From assembly GCA_030248215.1 (NCBI GenBank), contig JASANG010000893.1, positions 159,741-223,740 of the forward strand: a stretch of 64,000 nt of DNA. Reading direction: 5' to 3'. A program made the position numbers and the translations under genes. The notes below the pieces were generated by a model. The model saw only the letters and a list, made by a program, of their open reading frames with translations, was not told the origin of the DNA and made no database searches. Origin of the DNA: Enoplolaimus lenunculus. Taxonomy: Eukaryota; Nematoda; Enoplea; Enoplida; Thoracostomopsidae. Shown in pieces: positions 26,001-35,800 of the stretch (the stretch's first letter is position 1; the number at the start of each line of letters is the position of its first letter).

Positions 26001-29000
26001 AAAAATGTATTTCGACTTACGGCTCCTGTTCCTGATCCGACAAATTACTCTCGTGTTGGAACCTTGGTTTGTTAGCTTAAAAATTTCAACTGTATCAAAC
26101 TTAGCTATAATTTGTTTAAACTTACCATAGCAAATGGTATTAATTTTCGATCAGGTAACAAATCTTCGATAAATAACTGCTTGACGACACCTGAAACAAG
26201 TTAGCAAAGGGAGTCTTAGTAGAAACAGACTCTAAAACAATCATTCGCAAAGTTGTCCAAAATCTATCGCCCACTATCAAGTCCTAGGCCACCCCCTTCC
26301 AGTTGATTTCACCCAAAACGATTATATTTTGCAGATTTTAAATAATACAGTTTACTGGCATTTCTGGCTTTAAATCGAGTGGGCGTTTTTCAGCGTTGCC
26401 TCCACATTCAACCACGGGGGATTTGCCACGTCGGTGGGGGACCTTCAAGAAATGGCACCGAGTTAAACCAATGGGACAAATTTGAGATTTTTTGAAAATT
26501 TTTTAACTTTTTGCGCAAAATGTTTGCTTTTGTGGTTCCGAATCCAAAAGTACAATGCAACAATGTTCGGCAATATTTTTCCAGTATTAAACATTCAAAA
26601 TTTTAAATTACCTGTTATATTAATAATTTTTTTGTTTCAGGTCACAAATCTCAAACATGAGATCGCGTACGAAATATATTACTGTTTAAAAGTTATACGG
26701 CTATCATTGCATTGATATTCCGAAACAAATTATAGATCTAACTGAAATTTGCAAATTGCAAGATTCGAATTCGGATTCAGAGTCGGTCAAATCGTGGGTT
26801 CGGCGCCACCGTCTTTTATGCCGCTTTCGTCTATAAAGGCGCAAAAAGTGATAGTAACAGAAAAAATGCTCATCCTGCTCCGTCTGACTCCAAGGATGAT
26901 CAACATTCGGGCACATCCACTCAATCCGCAGATGGAAATCATCGTGATTCTGAAATTTTGGTCATTCCTTCTGTACCGCGTTTGTCATATCATGTTCAAC
27001 AAGCTAATGTTCCATCTGAAACTCCAGCTGAACGTAAGCTTTGGGTTTGGCTTTAGTATATACGTCCGACAGTGACACATTTGTAATATGATAATATTGT
27101 AATTAATTTCAAGTTTCAACCGATGCCGAATCAATTTATTTAACAGCAAAACTCATGTTAATTTATGTTTATGTGGTTATACGATCACATGGCAAGAAGT
27201 TGATTGTAATCATTGGTCGCGAATCCTATATCTCGATGAGTACAATGCGTAGTTCATATGACGACGGCGACGATGACGGTCGTACTGAAGCGATTCAGGT
27301 TGACACATCAATGCTCCCTCCGATACCTCCTGCACTGTCACCTGCTGCCAGCAGTTTCAGCGGTACTTTATTAATGGTAATTGACGCATCTGGCATTTTG
27401 CCCATTCTTTGGCTTAGCGCCAAACCCGATCATCTTTTCGTTGTTTGTTTTTTAAGTTTTCGTTTTAAGCAGTACAAAAAGAAGCCGTCCAAAAATCCGC
27501 GTTCGGCAACCGTTAATGCAGCTAGGAATCCTTGAGTCAGCTTGGTTTCCAAGTACGTACTACAGTTAGAGATAAAACTAATCGTCCTTTCTCGATCACT
27601 TCTCGAGCACGCGAGCAGCGATCATTCCTCGTGCATTTTACAAACATCGTGATCATTTAGCTCGCAATCTGTCAAGCAAAGGACGGCTAAATTTGTCGCT
27701 GACTGCATATCTCGATTTCACTATCTTCTTCTTACACTATGTTATCTGTCTTTTAATCCACTGAATACTTATTTGTCGTTATTCCAGGTAGTTCCGCTGA
27801 AGCAGTCGATCGGTTCGAGGTTTTGCCCAAGGATATAATCGCTTCACAACCGACCCCGTGGGTGCCCTTCACCCAGCATAGCCCGTAAAAACGCAACAAA
27901 CCAGATTTAAGATGGCCGAACGAGTATCCTTGGCTAAAGTAGGTTCATCAGAATGGGGAAAATCAGGGACGTATAATTGGGGTTTGTGTTCTTTATGTCG
28001 GTGGGTTGCGCGACAAAATAGAATCAAGACATGAAGGTTTTGCTCAGTCGTTTGAAATACGTGTTCGTGAATGTGGCGTACACGAACTACGGCATCATTG
28101 GGGCACGGCAACGGTAATATTGGGGCAAGGTAACCAGCAATACAGGGTACTACATACAATCAACAGCTCAGGAGCACGGCAACGGGCAAATGGACAGAAT
28201 TGCGTTTACTCATCTTTTCGGTAAGCAAAACCCGTGTTGTTTATTCGTTTTCCCCACTTGCACATTAAATTGCGAACCCAGAGGAATTTTTCAATGGGAG
28301 GCTGAACCTGGGTGAATTTGCTGAGTGGTAGTGGAGAGTTTGGTATTATGGGGGGCCCCAATTGGAACGCCAGATTGATACAATGTTTAGCTCCCGGCAT
28401 AGGTCCTAAGTCGGTGCAACTTACTCGCACTGCAAAATAATAAGGGCGATTTAACTTTGCACTATACTCACCGCGCGTTATTTTGCAAAATTTTTAAAAA
28501 AAAATCGAGTGCTCACGTGCGGCACAGAAAAGTATAGGGCAGCCATAATACTTCCATATAAAATACAAAACAAAAGTTACCTACCATAAGACTGAAACAA
28601 CTCGCGACGTGCTTTCTTTCCCACCGCCGTAACCAATGTACGCAGCTGTTGTACACAATGTAGGGGCGAGCGTTGTACAAGCAATGTCATTGCGGCAACG
28701 CGATCACCTGCAGTACCACTCGCCGCTACATTTGACAACCACGACGCGTCGCTGGGATCCTTGACTCCGGTTCGATTTTCTATAGGTTTATAAAAAGTTC
28801 CTAATATTGTACGCCAGTATAGAATTAATCTCGTTACCTGCTATATACCCATACTTGATACTGATGCAAGAAGTTTCCGAACAACAATTGCCCATAATAA
28901 AAACTGTTACCATCAGTTTGTTCTTATATTCTTAATAATGAATAATGGGTACAGCACCTATAACCATTTGACAGCAGGCTTCGCATTTTTAGAAATAGAA

Positions 29001-30670
29001 AATAGTTAGGTTCCAACATTTGCACTGTTCGCATTCACTATAATCTACATATTATGTACAAATTTTGAGGTCGGCAGCTCCAACTTTTTGCTAGATTGAA
29101 AACATATCGCTAACTGACGATAAGTACAATCACTGATTTGTGATTATGGTTACTAGAGTCGAGAACTTGCCTTTTGACATGGGCGTATGCAGAACTGAAC
29201 AAAGGACCAGAAACGTTTATTCTGATATAGTAGGTATTGCTCTCCTCAAATATGGATCTTAAACCTAAATCTAATTCCTAAGACTATTTTATAATTTCTC
29301 AACCAGAACAAAACACTAAATGCTGCGCAATTGAACCAAAATCCAAAGAACACTCTGGCAAAACCTATTCGCATCCTTTTCTGGTAAAAGTTTATCAGCT
29401 TGAAATCTTACTGCAACAGCACGGCATCCCTGGCTGAAACCCCGCACCTCGTTGGGACACCGCAAACAAAAGTTTACGAAACTAAAGCTATATGTATACA
29501 AAGACCACAAATATACTTTTCGTATAAGCATTGCCTTCATCATCAAGCATGCGACGAGCTAAAATATTTAATTTTTCGACTTGATCCAGTGATATTTGCG
29601 ACGTCGGTGCGACTATTTTATCGCAAAGTATCTGAAACAAAAATTTCAGTAACTGTATAAACAAAAAACGTAAACAAACTAGAAATAAACAAATAAACAA
29701 GCAATAAACATATGAAAATAAATAAATAAATAAATAAAATGAAATAAACAAATAAATAAATATTAAGAGCACAAATAATCCTTAATTATCACGTCAACAG
29801 GACTTAATACAACTTACCGCATCACGCCCAGAATACCATTTTCCATTGTAAACAATCAGTGTAGTTGATTTCTTAGGCTTGTAACTATCCTCGAGCTTTT
29901 TTACATCAATAGACAATCTGAAAATATGGATAGAAATAACTCACTTTCCAACACCAAAGCATAAAATCTATGGCGTGCGAGCCGCCGTCGTCAGCGAAAC
30001 AAACTGAACTTGTGGTGGTGATGGTTATGATCGGCCCATAAATAGAGTAAGCTTACGCATCAGACTAATTTATATGCTTAGGCTTACGCTTTGGCCCTGG
30101 CTTCGTTATAGGCTTATATTGACGTCTCGGCGTAAGTTTACGCTTAAGATAAGAAATATGCATTTGCTACTGTTACGCCCGTCAAACCAAACTAGCATTG
30201 ACCACATAAACTTCTGATTGATGAAAACAATACAAAAGGAGAAAACATAATACAAAGGCTGAAAATAAAAGCATTAAGCACTTTTTACATTGCTCATCTG
30301 CCGTGATGTACCTTTCTTGTATACCTTTGAAGATCATGCCATAGTTTTCTTGCATTAAAATTAAAACCTATTGCTAACTGGTGACAAGTGCTATAGCAAC
30401 GTAGCAACTTATCTCTGCAAACACAAGTCACAAAGATACCTGTCGTAAAACCTTAATAATTCAACCTCAGCTTCACCTTGTCGCTTGAATTTCTGTTCCC
30501 ACAGTCGGAGTTGTGGTTGAAACTTGAGGATCTTGAAGTGGAGATTTATCATCACTTGCATGCACTAAGCTAATCTTTGTTTTCTTTTCCTTCTCTCGTT
30601 TACCAGTCTTTCGAGATTTGACATCAGGCTTTTCCGAATTGGCCACGCTTTGTTTCTCAGTTTTAGTCAT
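17006..30670 (-). CDS. CEBPZ: CEBPZ / Noc1 (Mak21) ribosome-biogenesis protein, 23 coding exons
   Basis: Exons on the - strand, 5' to 3': 30524-30670, 30440-30492, 29818-29917, 29517-29631, 28585-28779, 26126-26190, 25740-25868, 25487-25576, 25005-25150, 24509-24714, 23511-23625, 22966-23032, 22245-22466, 21209-21455, 20631-20770, 20137-20236, 19701-19851, 19140-19228, 18638-18689, 18350-18498, 18068-18113, 17466-17502, 17006-17176. Phases agree throughout and give about 943 aa (human is about 1054). Family landmarks seen: [63 protein letters not shown], an acidic D/E run before [30 protein letters not shown], and a basic C-terminus. The family (yeast Noc1) acts with Noc2 in nucleolar 60S assembly. 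Oddities: the first coding exon needs a 31-nt intron (30493-30523) or another frame fix, and the usual acidic N-terminal block is missing. A start at the ATG at 30668-30670 follows an in-frame stop. Confidence 0.93.
17251..17330 (-). repeat. tRNA-like sequence, probable SINE head
   Basis: On the - strand the segment reads like a tRNA from the D-arm to the T-arm: CTCAGTAATTACAGCTG, then GGACTGGTAATC in the anticodon region, then a B-box-like GGGTTCAAGCAACCCC. The 5' acceptor half is not convincing, so I favour a tRNA-derived SINE or tRNA pseudogene over a working tRNA. It lies inside the last CEBPZ intron on the same strand. Confidence 0.45.
18199..18223. repeat. (CTA)n microsatellite
   Basis: A short run of CTA triplets in a CEBPZ intron; no further structure. 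Confidence 0.8.
23145..23271. repeat. GC-rich insert with CGGCGCCGCGC inverted ends
   Basis: Inside a CEBPZ intron, a GC-rich island stands out from AT-rich flanks. CGGCGCCGCGC at 23145-23155 is matched by its reverse complement at 23261-23271. It may extend left to about 23095. A short foreign element or a protein-binding palindrome would both fit; I cannot name a family. Confidence 0.5.
23774..24390. repeat. MITE-like element with TTATTGAGCGAAGC ends
   Basis: TTATTGAGCGAAGC at 23774-23787 is the exact reverse complement of 24377-24390. Between them, two diverged tandem copies of about 185 bp (around 23820-24000 and 24000-24175) share CCTCGCACC, TAATTAGTGAAATATTGTA and GTCCTAATTTAGGCTTA. 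They are followed by CGGACGGACAGACGGAC, a motif often seen in invertebrate interspersed repeats. The element lies in the CEBPZ intron between the exons at 24509 and 23625 and has no coding potential. Confidence 0.7.
26340..27535 (+). other. Unidentified coding-like sequence nested in a CEBPZ intron
   Basis: The 2.4-kb CEBPZ intron contains + strand stretches that look coding. One Ser/Asp-rich frame runs to a donor at 27034 (GAAC|gtaagc). An acceptor at 27113 (ttcaag|) continues the same frame through 27114-27535, which contains an acidic DDGDDDGR run, a Pro-rich [12 protein letters not shown] run and a basic end with [10 protein letters not shown] before TGA. Upstream, 26395-26465 and about 26700-26825 also read like exon fragments but in other frames, one ending in a stop. 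This could be a nested gene, a decayed gene copy or chance; I recognise no family. Confidence 0.3.
27788..27888 (+). other. Possible exon fragment nested in a CEBPZ intron
   Basis: After a good acceptor (tttgtcgttattccag) a + strand frame encodes [20 protein letters not shown] and continues through a Pro/Thr stretch to TAA at 27886. It is composition-rich (V, D, F, P, W) in an otherwise AT-rich intron and may belong with the coding-like segment to its left. No family is recognised, and a joined transcript is not established. Confidence 0.25.
29715..29763. repeat. (TAAA)n microsatellite
   Basis: A run of AAAT/TAAA tetramers with a few interruptions in a CEBPZ intron. Confidence 0.85.
30032..30183 (+). 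repeat. Copy of TTAGGC-bearing MITE-like family 1
   Basis: It starts CGGCCCATAAATAGAGTAAG, holds AAGCTTACGC, GACTAATTT, TATGCTTAGGCTTACG and GAAATATGCATT, and ends CTGTTACGCCC, as other members do. It sits in the CEBPZ intron between the exons at 30440 and 29917. It lacks the terminal TATACATTGGCC, so it is truncated at one end. Confidence 0.6.
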
Positions 30671-31070
30671 GATAAGAGCCACCGTTCAAAGGCTTTTACA
30701 ATTTCTGTAACACAAAAAGTACATATGCCGAAATGCATACAGGAAACAATCACATATCTGCCTGGATGAACACCAGTTGCCTGCTGAGAGCACAATCATA
30801 AATTGCAGCAGTCTCAGTCTATTATGCTGCCACCGGTGATGAAAAACATCGGTGCTACAGCGTAAATCCCCCAGTAAAGTTTTGCATCAGAAAATCTATG
30901 ATAGCCCTATTTTTCGCATCACGCTACGCTACCTCAGAAAATTTACTTCACTTCGCTTAGGTTTCTCCCCGCGCGATCCCTTTACCCAAAAACATTACTC
31001 TGTCAACTAAAATATATCACAAACCGTCTAAATTTATTTTAAATCAAATAACACTGCAGGCGTCCACATA

Positions 31071-31274
31071 ATCATAATGGGTATTTTCCAAATTCCACAT
31101 ATATAATCATAATGGGTATTTTCCAAATTCTACATATATAATCATAATGGGTATTTTCCAAATTCCACATATATAATCATAATGGGTATTTTCCAAATTC
31201 CACATATATAATCATAATGGGTATTTTCCAAATTCCACTTATATAATCATAATGGGTATTTTCCAAATTCTACA
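31071..31274. repeat. 35-bp tandem repeat, six copies
   Basis: Copies of a 35-bp unit beginning ATCATAATGGGTATTTTCC start at 31071, 31106, 31141, 31176, 31211 and 31246; the last is partial. They differ by one or two bases (CCACAT, CTACAT, CCACTT). The copies are contiguous with no spacers, so this is a minisatellite, not a CRISPR array. It lies between ING3 and CEBPZ, in the likely CEBPZ upstream region. Confidence 0.95.
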
Positions 31275-31643
31275 ATTGTGCAAGTAAATGCTGCATGTGC
31301 AAAGACTTTCAGATTCGTAAGTTTTCGAATACTAGAAAAATGTCATTTGCAGCGGTTGCTTTGTTTGCAGTACGCAAAAATATTTGTTTAGAAGAGCGAC
31401 TGCCGCGTTGACCTCAACATCTTTCCCCCACACAGATAGATCTGCTATTCCACTATTGTTCAGAAAATTATACTTTCCAGCCAGCATAATTAATTGTCAG
31501 AGCGTTTTGAGTTGGTCTTCATATAGCGCATAGCATGCTCTTGAATAGTCTCGTAATTTCGTGACCTTATGTATTTAGATATTGTATGTATAATGTAAAA
31601 CACATACATACAAGTCAGGAATGGGAGTCTCAATGAAAACGTT

Positions 31644-31775
31644 GAGACTGAGACTGTCTTAAGTTCTTTCAGACTGAGACTGTCTTAAGTTCTTTCAGAC
31701 TGAGACAGTGGAAGTGTAATCTAAGTCTAAGCTTACCAAGTTCTTTCAGACTGAGACTTTTCTGAGTCTCAGAAA
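31644..31775. repeat. 26-bp repeat (TGTCTTAAGTTCTTTCAGAC)
   Basis: TGTCTTAAGTTCTTTCAGAC followed by TGAGAC occurs at about 31655 and 31681 in direct tandem. A diverged third copy (AAGTTCTTTCAGACTGAGAC) lies near 31738. The interval is rich in GAGAC/GTCTC palindromic pieces. Confidence 0.75.
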
Positions 31776-32820
31776 TTTTTCGCATCAACATCGAACCATT
31801 TCAGAAAAGATACAGGCCGATATTCATAAAAATGGCACTGTCGCAGAAATCTTATTACGTTCTGATAGCGATAAGCTTAATATCGAAGGATTTTGTACTA
31901 AAAACTTTATCCAGGGTATAGATTATTTTAAGCAATTTGTTCGATGCGACACTTACCATACATAAAAATACCATTACAAGTAGTTTCTTAAGAAAATGTT
32001 GCCTGAATAACTTTTGCCAGATTTCAGCTTGATTTTATTGGGGGATACTAGGCGAGCGTTCTTGCCGCGGCGAGAATTACGCGGGTATGGGAAACTACGC
32101 TGTGGCATAGGATCCGGGAAAATTTTCCGGTAATGAAATGCTTGGTTGCTTTACATAAAGCAGGTAAATATACACGCTCGTGTGCTACGTTCACTCAGAT
32201 CACACAACGTATATAAAATTTTACTAGTACACAAAAGAAAGAAAATACTATAAAAACAGAAATATTATTATTTAACATATGCTTGCTACGTCCACCACCG
32301 CTTTGCAGTCTCTTACCAAAGTCTTAATCGTAATTCTACCTTTACTCCATTGCGACCATTCTAGTGTTTCCTAAACTTGTTGCCAAACAAAATGCATCAC
32401 AAGCAAGAACGCCATTCACCATTCACATCCAACAATTCCAATATTCTCAAATATTTGGAGCGCTTATCGTCAGTAACCTGATAAACGCCATACCCGACAT
32501 AATATGGCGTACCCTTCGTACCAGTATTTCGCTGATGGATACAACAGCAATTAAATCCAGTTGCCCACTAATATGAAAGTAACACCTAACCTTATATAAT
32601 CAACAACCGGAAGAATTTAAATGGACAACAAAGATATAGTCTGAAAATAATATACTATTTTCAAACAAAACCGATTTGTCTAGCTTATTTGAAACAGGAA
32701 ATGAAATTCAACAACTTTTAAGCCTGAATTAGCTCATTAACTGCCCTATTACCAATTGATCATAGGTGCAACAAACTCTATAAACCACTGGCTAGATACT
32801 CTCAATTTTCGCAAATTTTC

Positions 32821-35800
32821 TTAAGACGAACATTCACCATCTTGAAGCGGAATAAGTCTGCTTGCTCGGCGTCGCATAGCAGCGGTGCACTGCGGACAAT
32901 ACCATTTCCCACGAGGCGGTTGTGTAATACTAACACAAGCGTAGTGAAACCATTCAAATGGGCACTGAAAATAATATATTACAGGGCCGGTTGCATCTAA
33001 AGCATTAACATATTGCACTTAGCTTTTAGTCCAATAAAACTTCAGTATTATTCAATGTCCATGACCAGCCCAAAACGTTACCAAAGGTTAAAAATTTCGG
33101 TTATGTATCGATCGGCGCGGTAAAAGTAGTATTAACAATTTTCCTAATCAGAGGCCTGAGCATAAGGAAAATCTTAATTAAACCTAAGCTCAAGCAACAA
33201 ACAGTCTAAATCTTCTATTGCAACCCCGCGGAAAAACGATCTAACTACGATCGGCAAAAAGAACACGAAATGTTTATTACAAATTTAGCCCTTGTCTGTA
33301 CGATCAGATAATCAAATGAACGTAAACATTACCCCTATGTTTGTTTCAGGTAACCTTTGTATTCCCTTAGCTCCTAGGAAAATTCGACGAGCACGAAGCC
33401 ATAACAGTAAAGCTAACGATAATTTTACCGCGGCTCAACTCTAGCTAGCCACAGACGACCAAATACTAATTTTGAAAAAACGAATGTTCTGCAGTTTATC
33501 ACACCACTTTAGTCTATATCCGCATAATTTACCCCTTTATTATCACAAGCAACCATTTCACCATACGACACTTGATTGCATATACAATACCGCTGTTCAT
33601 TTGGGTCACTTGTTTCATCTTCTGAATTGGACATCGTTTGACCAACATCTGGAACTCATTTTAAGCCACAAAACTTACATAATTTGCCCATAACAGCGTT
33701 TGTCAACAAACATCCTACAGTGGATTAGAACTTGATCAAACACAGCTAACCGGCTCTGTGATAAGTTCGAAAGTTCGCTAGTACAATACAGCGCAATCCT
33801 TTCGATAAAAGAATGTTGCAGTGAACAATTTGTGCACGAGGTGGACAATTTATACACTACGTACACCCCAGTCAACGTAATATTCATAATATTACTAATC
33901 TCTGTTTCTATCCATCTAATACCACTTAACTTACTTCTTTATATGAAAGAAGGCCTAAATCTTGAAGTCTTAAATTTTATAAGTCTCAATAAATATCTGA
34001 TTTTACTTACCTCCAGCGACACCTGCACTTCCAGAGGCGGCATTCGCAGCCGCAGCTTCTCTTGCTTCTTGCCGTTGAACAACTTCTTTGAGCATTTCGC
34101 CAACACGATGCGTTAGTCTAAAGTTAAATATAAAAATATTAGGAGTTTATCTTTGCCTTTGCAAACTTAAAAACACTTGTTTGAATCTGCTCTGTCAACC
34201 GTCTCTATTGGCTCCATTCAAGCATTTCGTTCTATTCAAATATGCTAATTTTCCACCGCCATATATTTTCTATTTCATACAAAACTCTGCTTAATATCCA
34301 CGATTTCACAAAATAATTTTAATAGCATTTCGCTAGCAGGGTAGGGAGCCTATACAACTTGAAAAATTCTAAATGGTCAGCCTCCCGCGTGAAAAATCGT
34401 CAATGGTTTGAAATTATACTTATAACATTGAGACTAAAAACGAGGGGTTGGTGCCGTCTCTAAACTTCGAAATAGCAAATTTCAGCAAAAGTTTGCAAAA
34501 AATACAAAAAAGCGAAATAATCCAAAATTTTAGACCCTGCTTCAAAAAATCCCCCATTCCAAATCGGGCTAGCAAAACATGACGGCTTTAAGGTTTGCAG
34601 GGTATAACTTACTTCCGCGGACGACCTTTCGTGTCGCCTCCAGGCTGAAATGCGTGCAAAAACGCCGAAGATTGAGTCGCTTGTGGTGAAATACCAGATG
34701 CGGAAGTGCTCGGACCACCATAAACCCCTGGACTCATCTAAAAGCAGCTAATTTAAAATAAAACACTTCTCCATCCATTGAAAATTGTGCAAAGTACCGC
34801 CCACTGGTATTAACTCATGTAACACTGGAACCACATTGAAGTAAACTTAGGGTTATATTCTCAAATGCATATAACGCCCGTCACCTGTCAGTAACGTTTT
34901 CAAACAGTAACTCCTACAAATGCCGATACACAAAAGCCGGACACATGAAATGCAAAAAACGTGTAGAATTTCGAACCTCACCACACGCTGGTTCGAAGGT
35001 TACAAGACCTATCACCATCTGGCGATACGTTGGTGCTGCAAACATTTGTGAATATGGGCCTAGGCTTCAACCACCAGATGCTTCACGAAGCAAAAATGGT
35101 GTGCTTATACTCAAATACGTAATTATATGACGCTTACCAATCATATATAGCAAAGTTTAAGGTGCTACCTGAGACATAGAATATGAGTGTTGTTGAAGGG
35201 CAGCGGTTCCATCCGTAGGTGTGTATCGTCCGGGTGCACCCAGACTTCCTCGCCGCTGCAAAACAACAATCGCATATAAAAATCAGCACAAAAGGCAACA
35301 GAAACAACAAAACAAACAGTACCATGAAAATAATGGGGTTACGTTCTATACAAATTTCGAGAAGAGTTTCTTGTTTTGCGAACTGAAACAGGGTCTAAAT
35401 ACACTTGTACAAATGTCCCAAACAGGCTAAAAACCCCTTGGCTACGCCCAGGACTTTGTTCACAAATATACGAACTATTCTGTGGTTTTTCTGTTATTCT
35501 CGGCGACCAATAACATTCTAAAAACTACAATAGAATCCTGTGTCAATGTTTGCCGAAGACGGATATTAGGTCCTACTCTGCTACACCCACTCTTGCCCAC
35601 CTCAGACCGCAAACATACCCCATCGCCAGCATTCTGCATCTGTTGCTGTTGACTTTTCATAGTCGCAATTTGATTATGCATCGATGCAACCAAAGCCGAA
35701 ATATTCAAGTCAGAGTTGGCTTCGGCAAATTGTTGTGGGATTGCCGAGGTAAAATCGCTTGGATTCAAGGTGTGCAAACTTTCCGCTGGAGAAATATCGT

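Larger units (their letters stand above)
30671..32820. other. Intergenic DNA between ING3 and CEBPZ
   Basis: This should contain the ING3 3' UTR and the CEBPZ promoter and 5' UTR, both on the - strand. I see a 35-bp tandem repeat, a 26-bp repeat and no convincing ORF. A 70-codon + ORF at 32364-32576 has no family resemblance. I cannot place a TATA box or transcription start. Confidence 0.55.

Noticed and set aside
29316-29546. 76-codon - strand ORF considered as a CEBPZ exon
   Set aside because: Exons 29517-29631 and 28585-28779 join in phase and match the family without it; only their overlap explains its partial likeness.
31071-31274. CRISPR-like array
   Set aside because: The 35-bp copies are contiguous with no unique spacers, in animal DNA.
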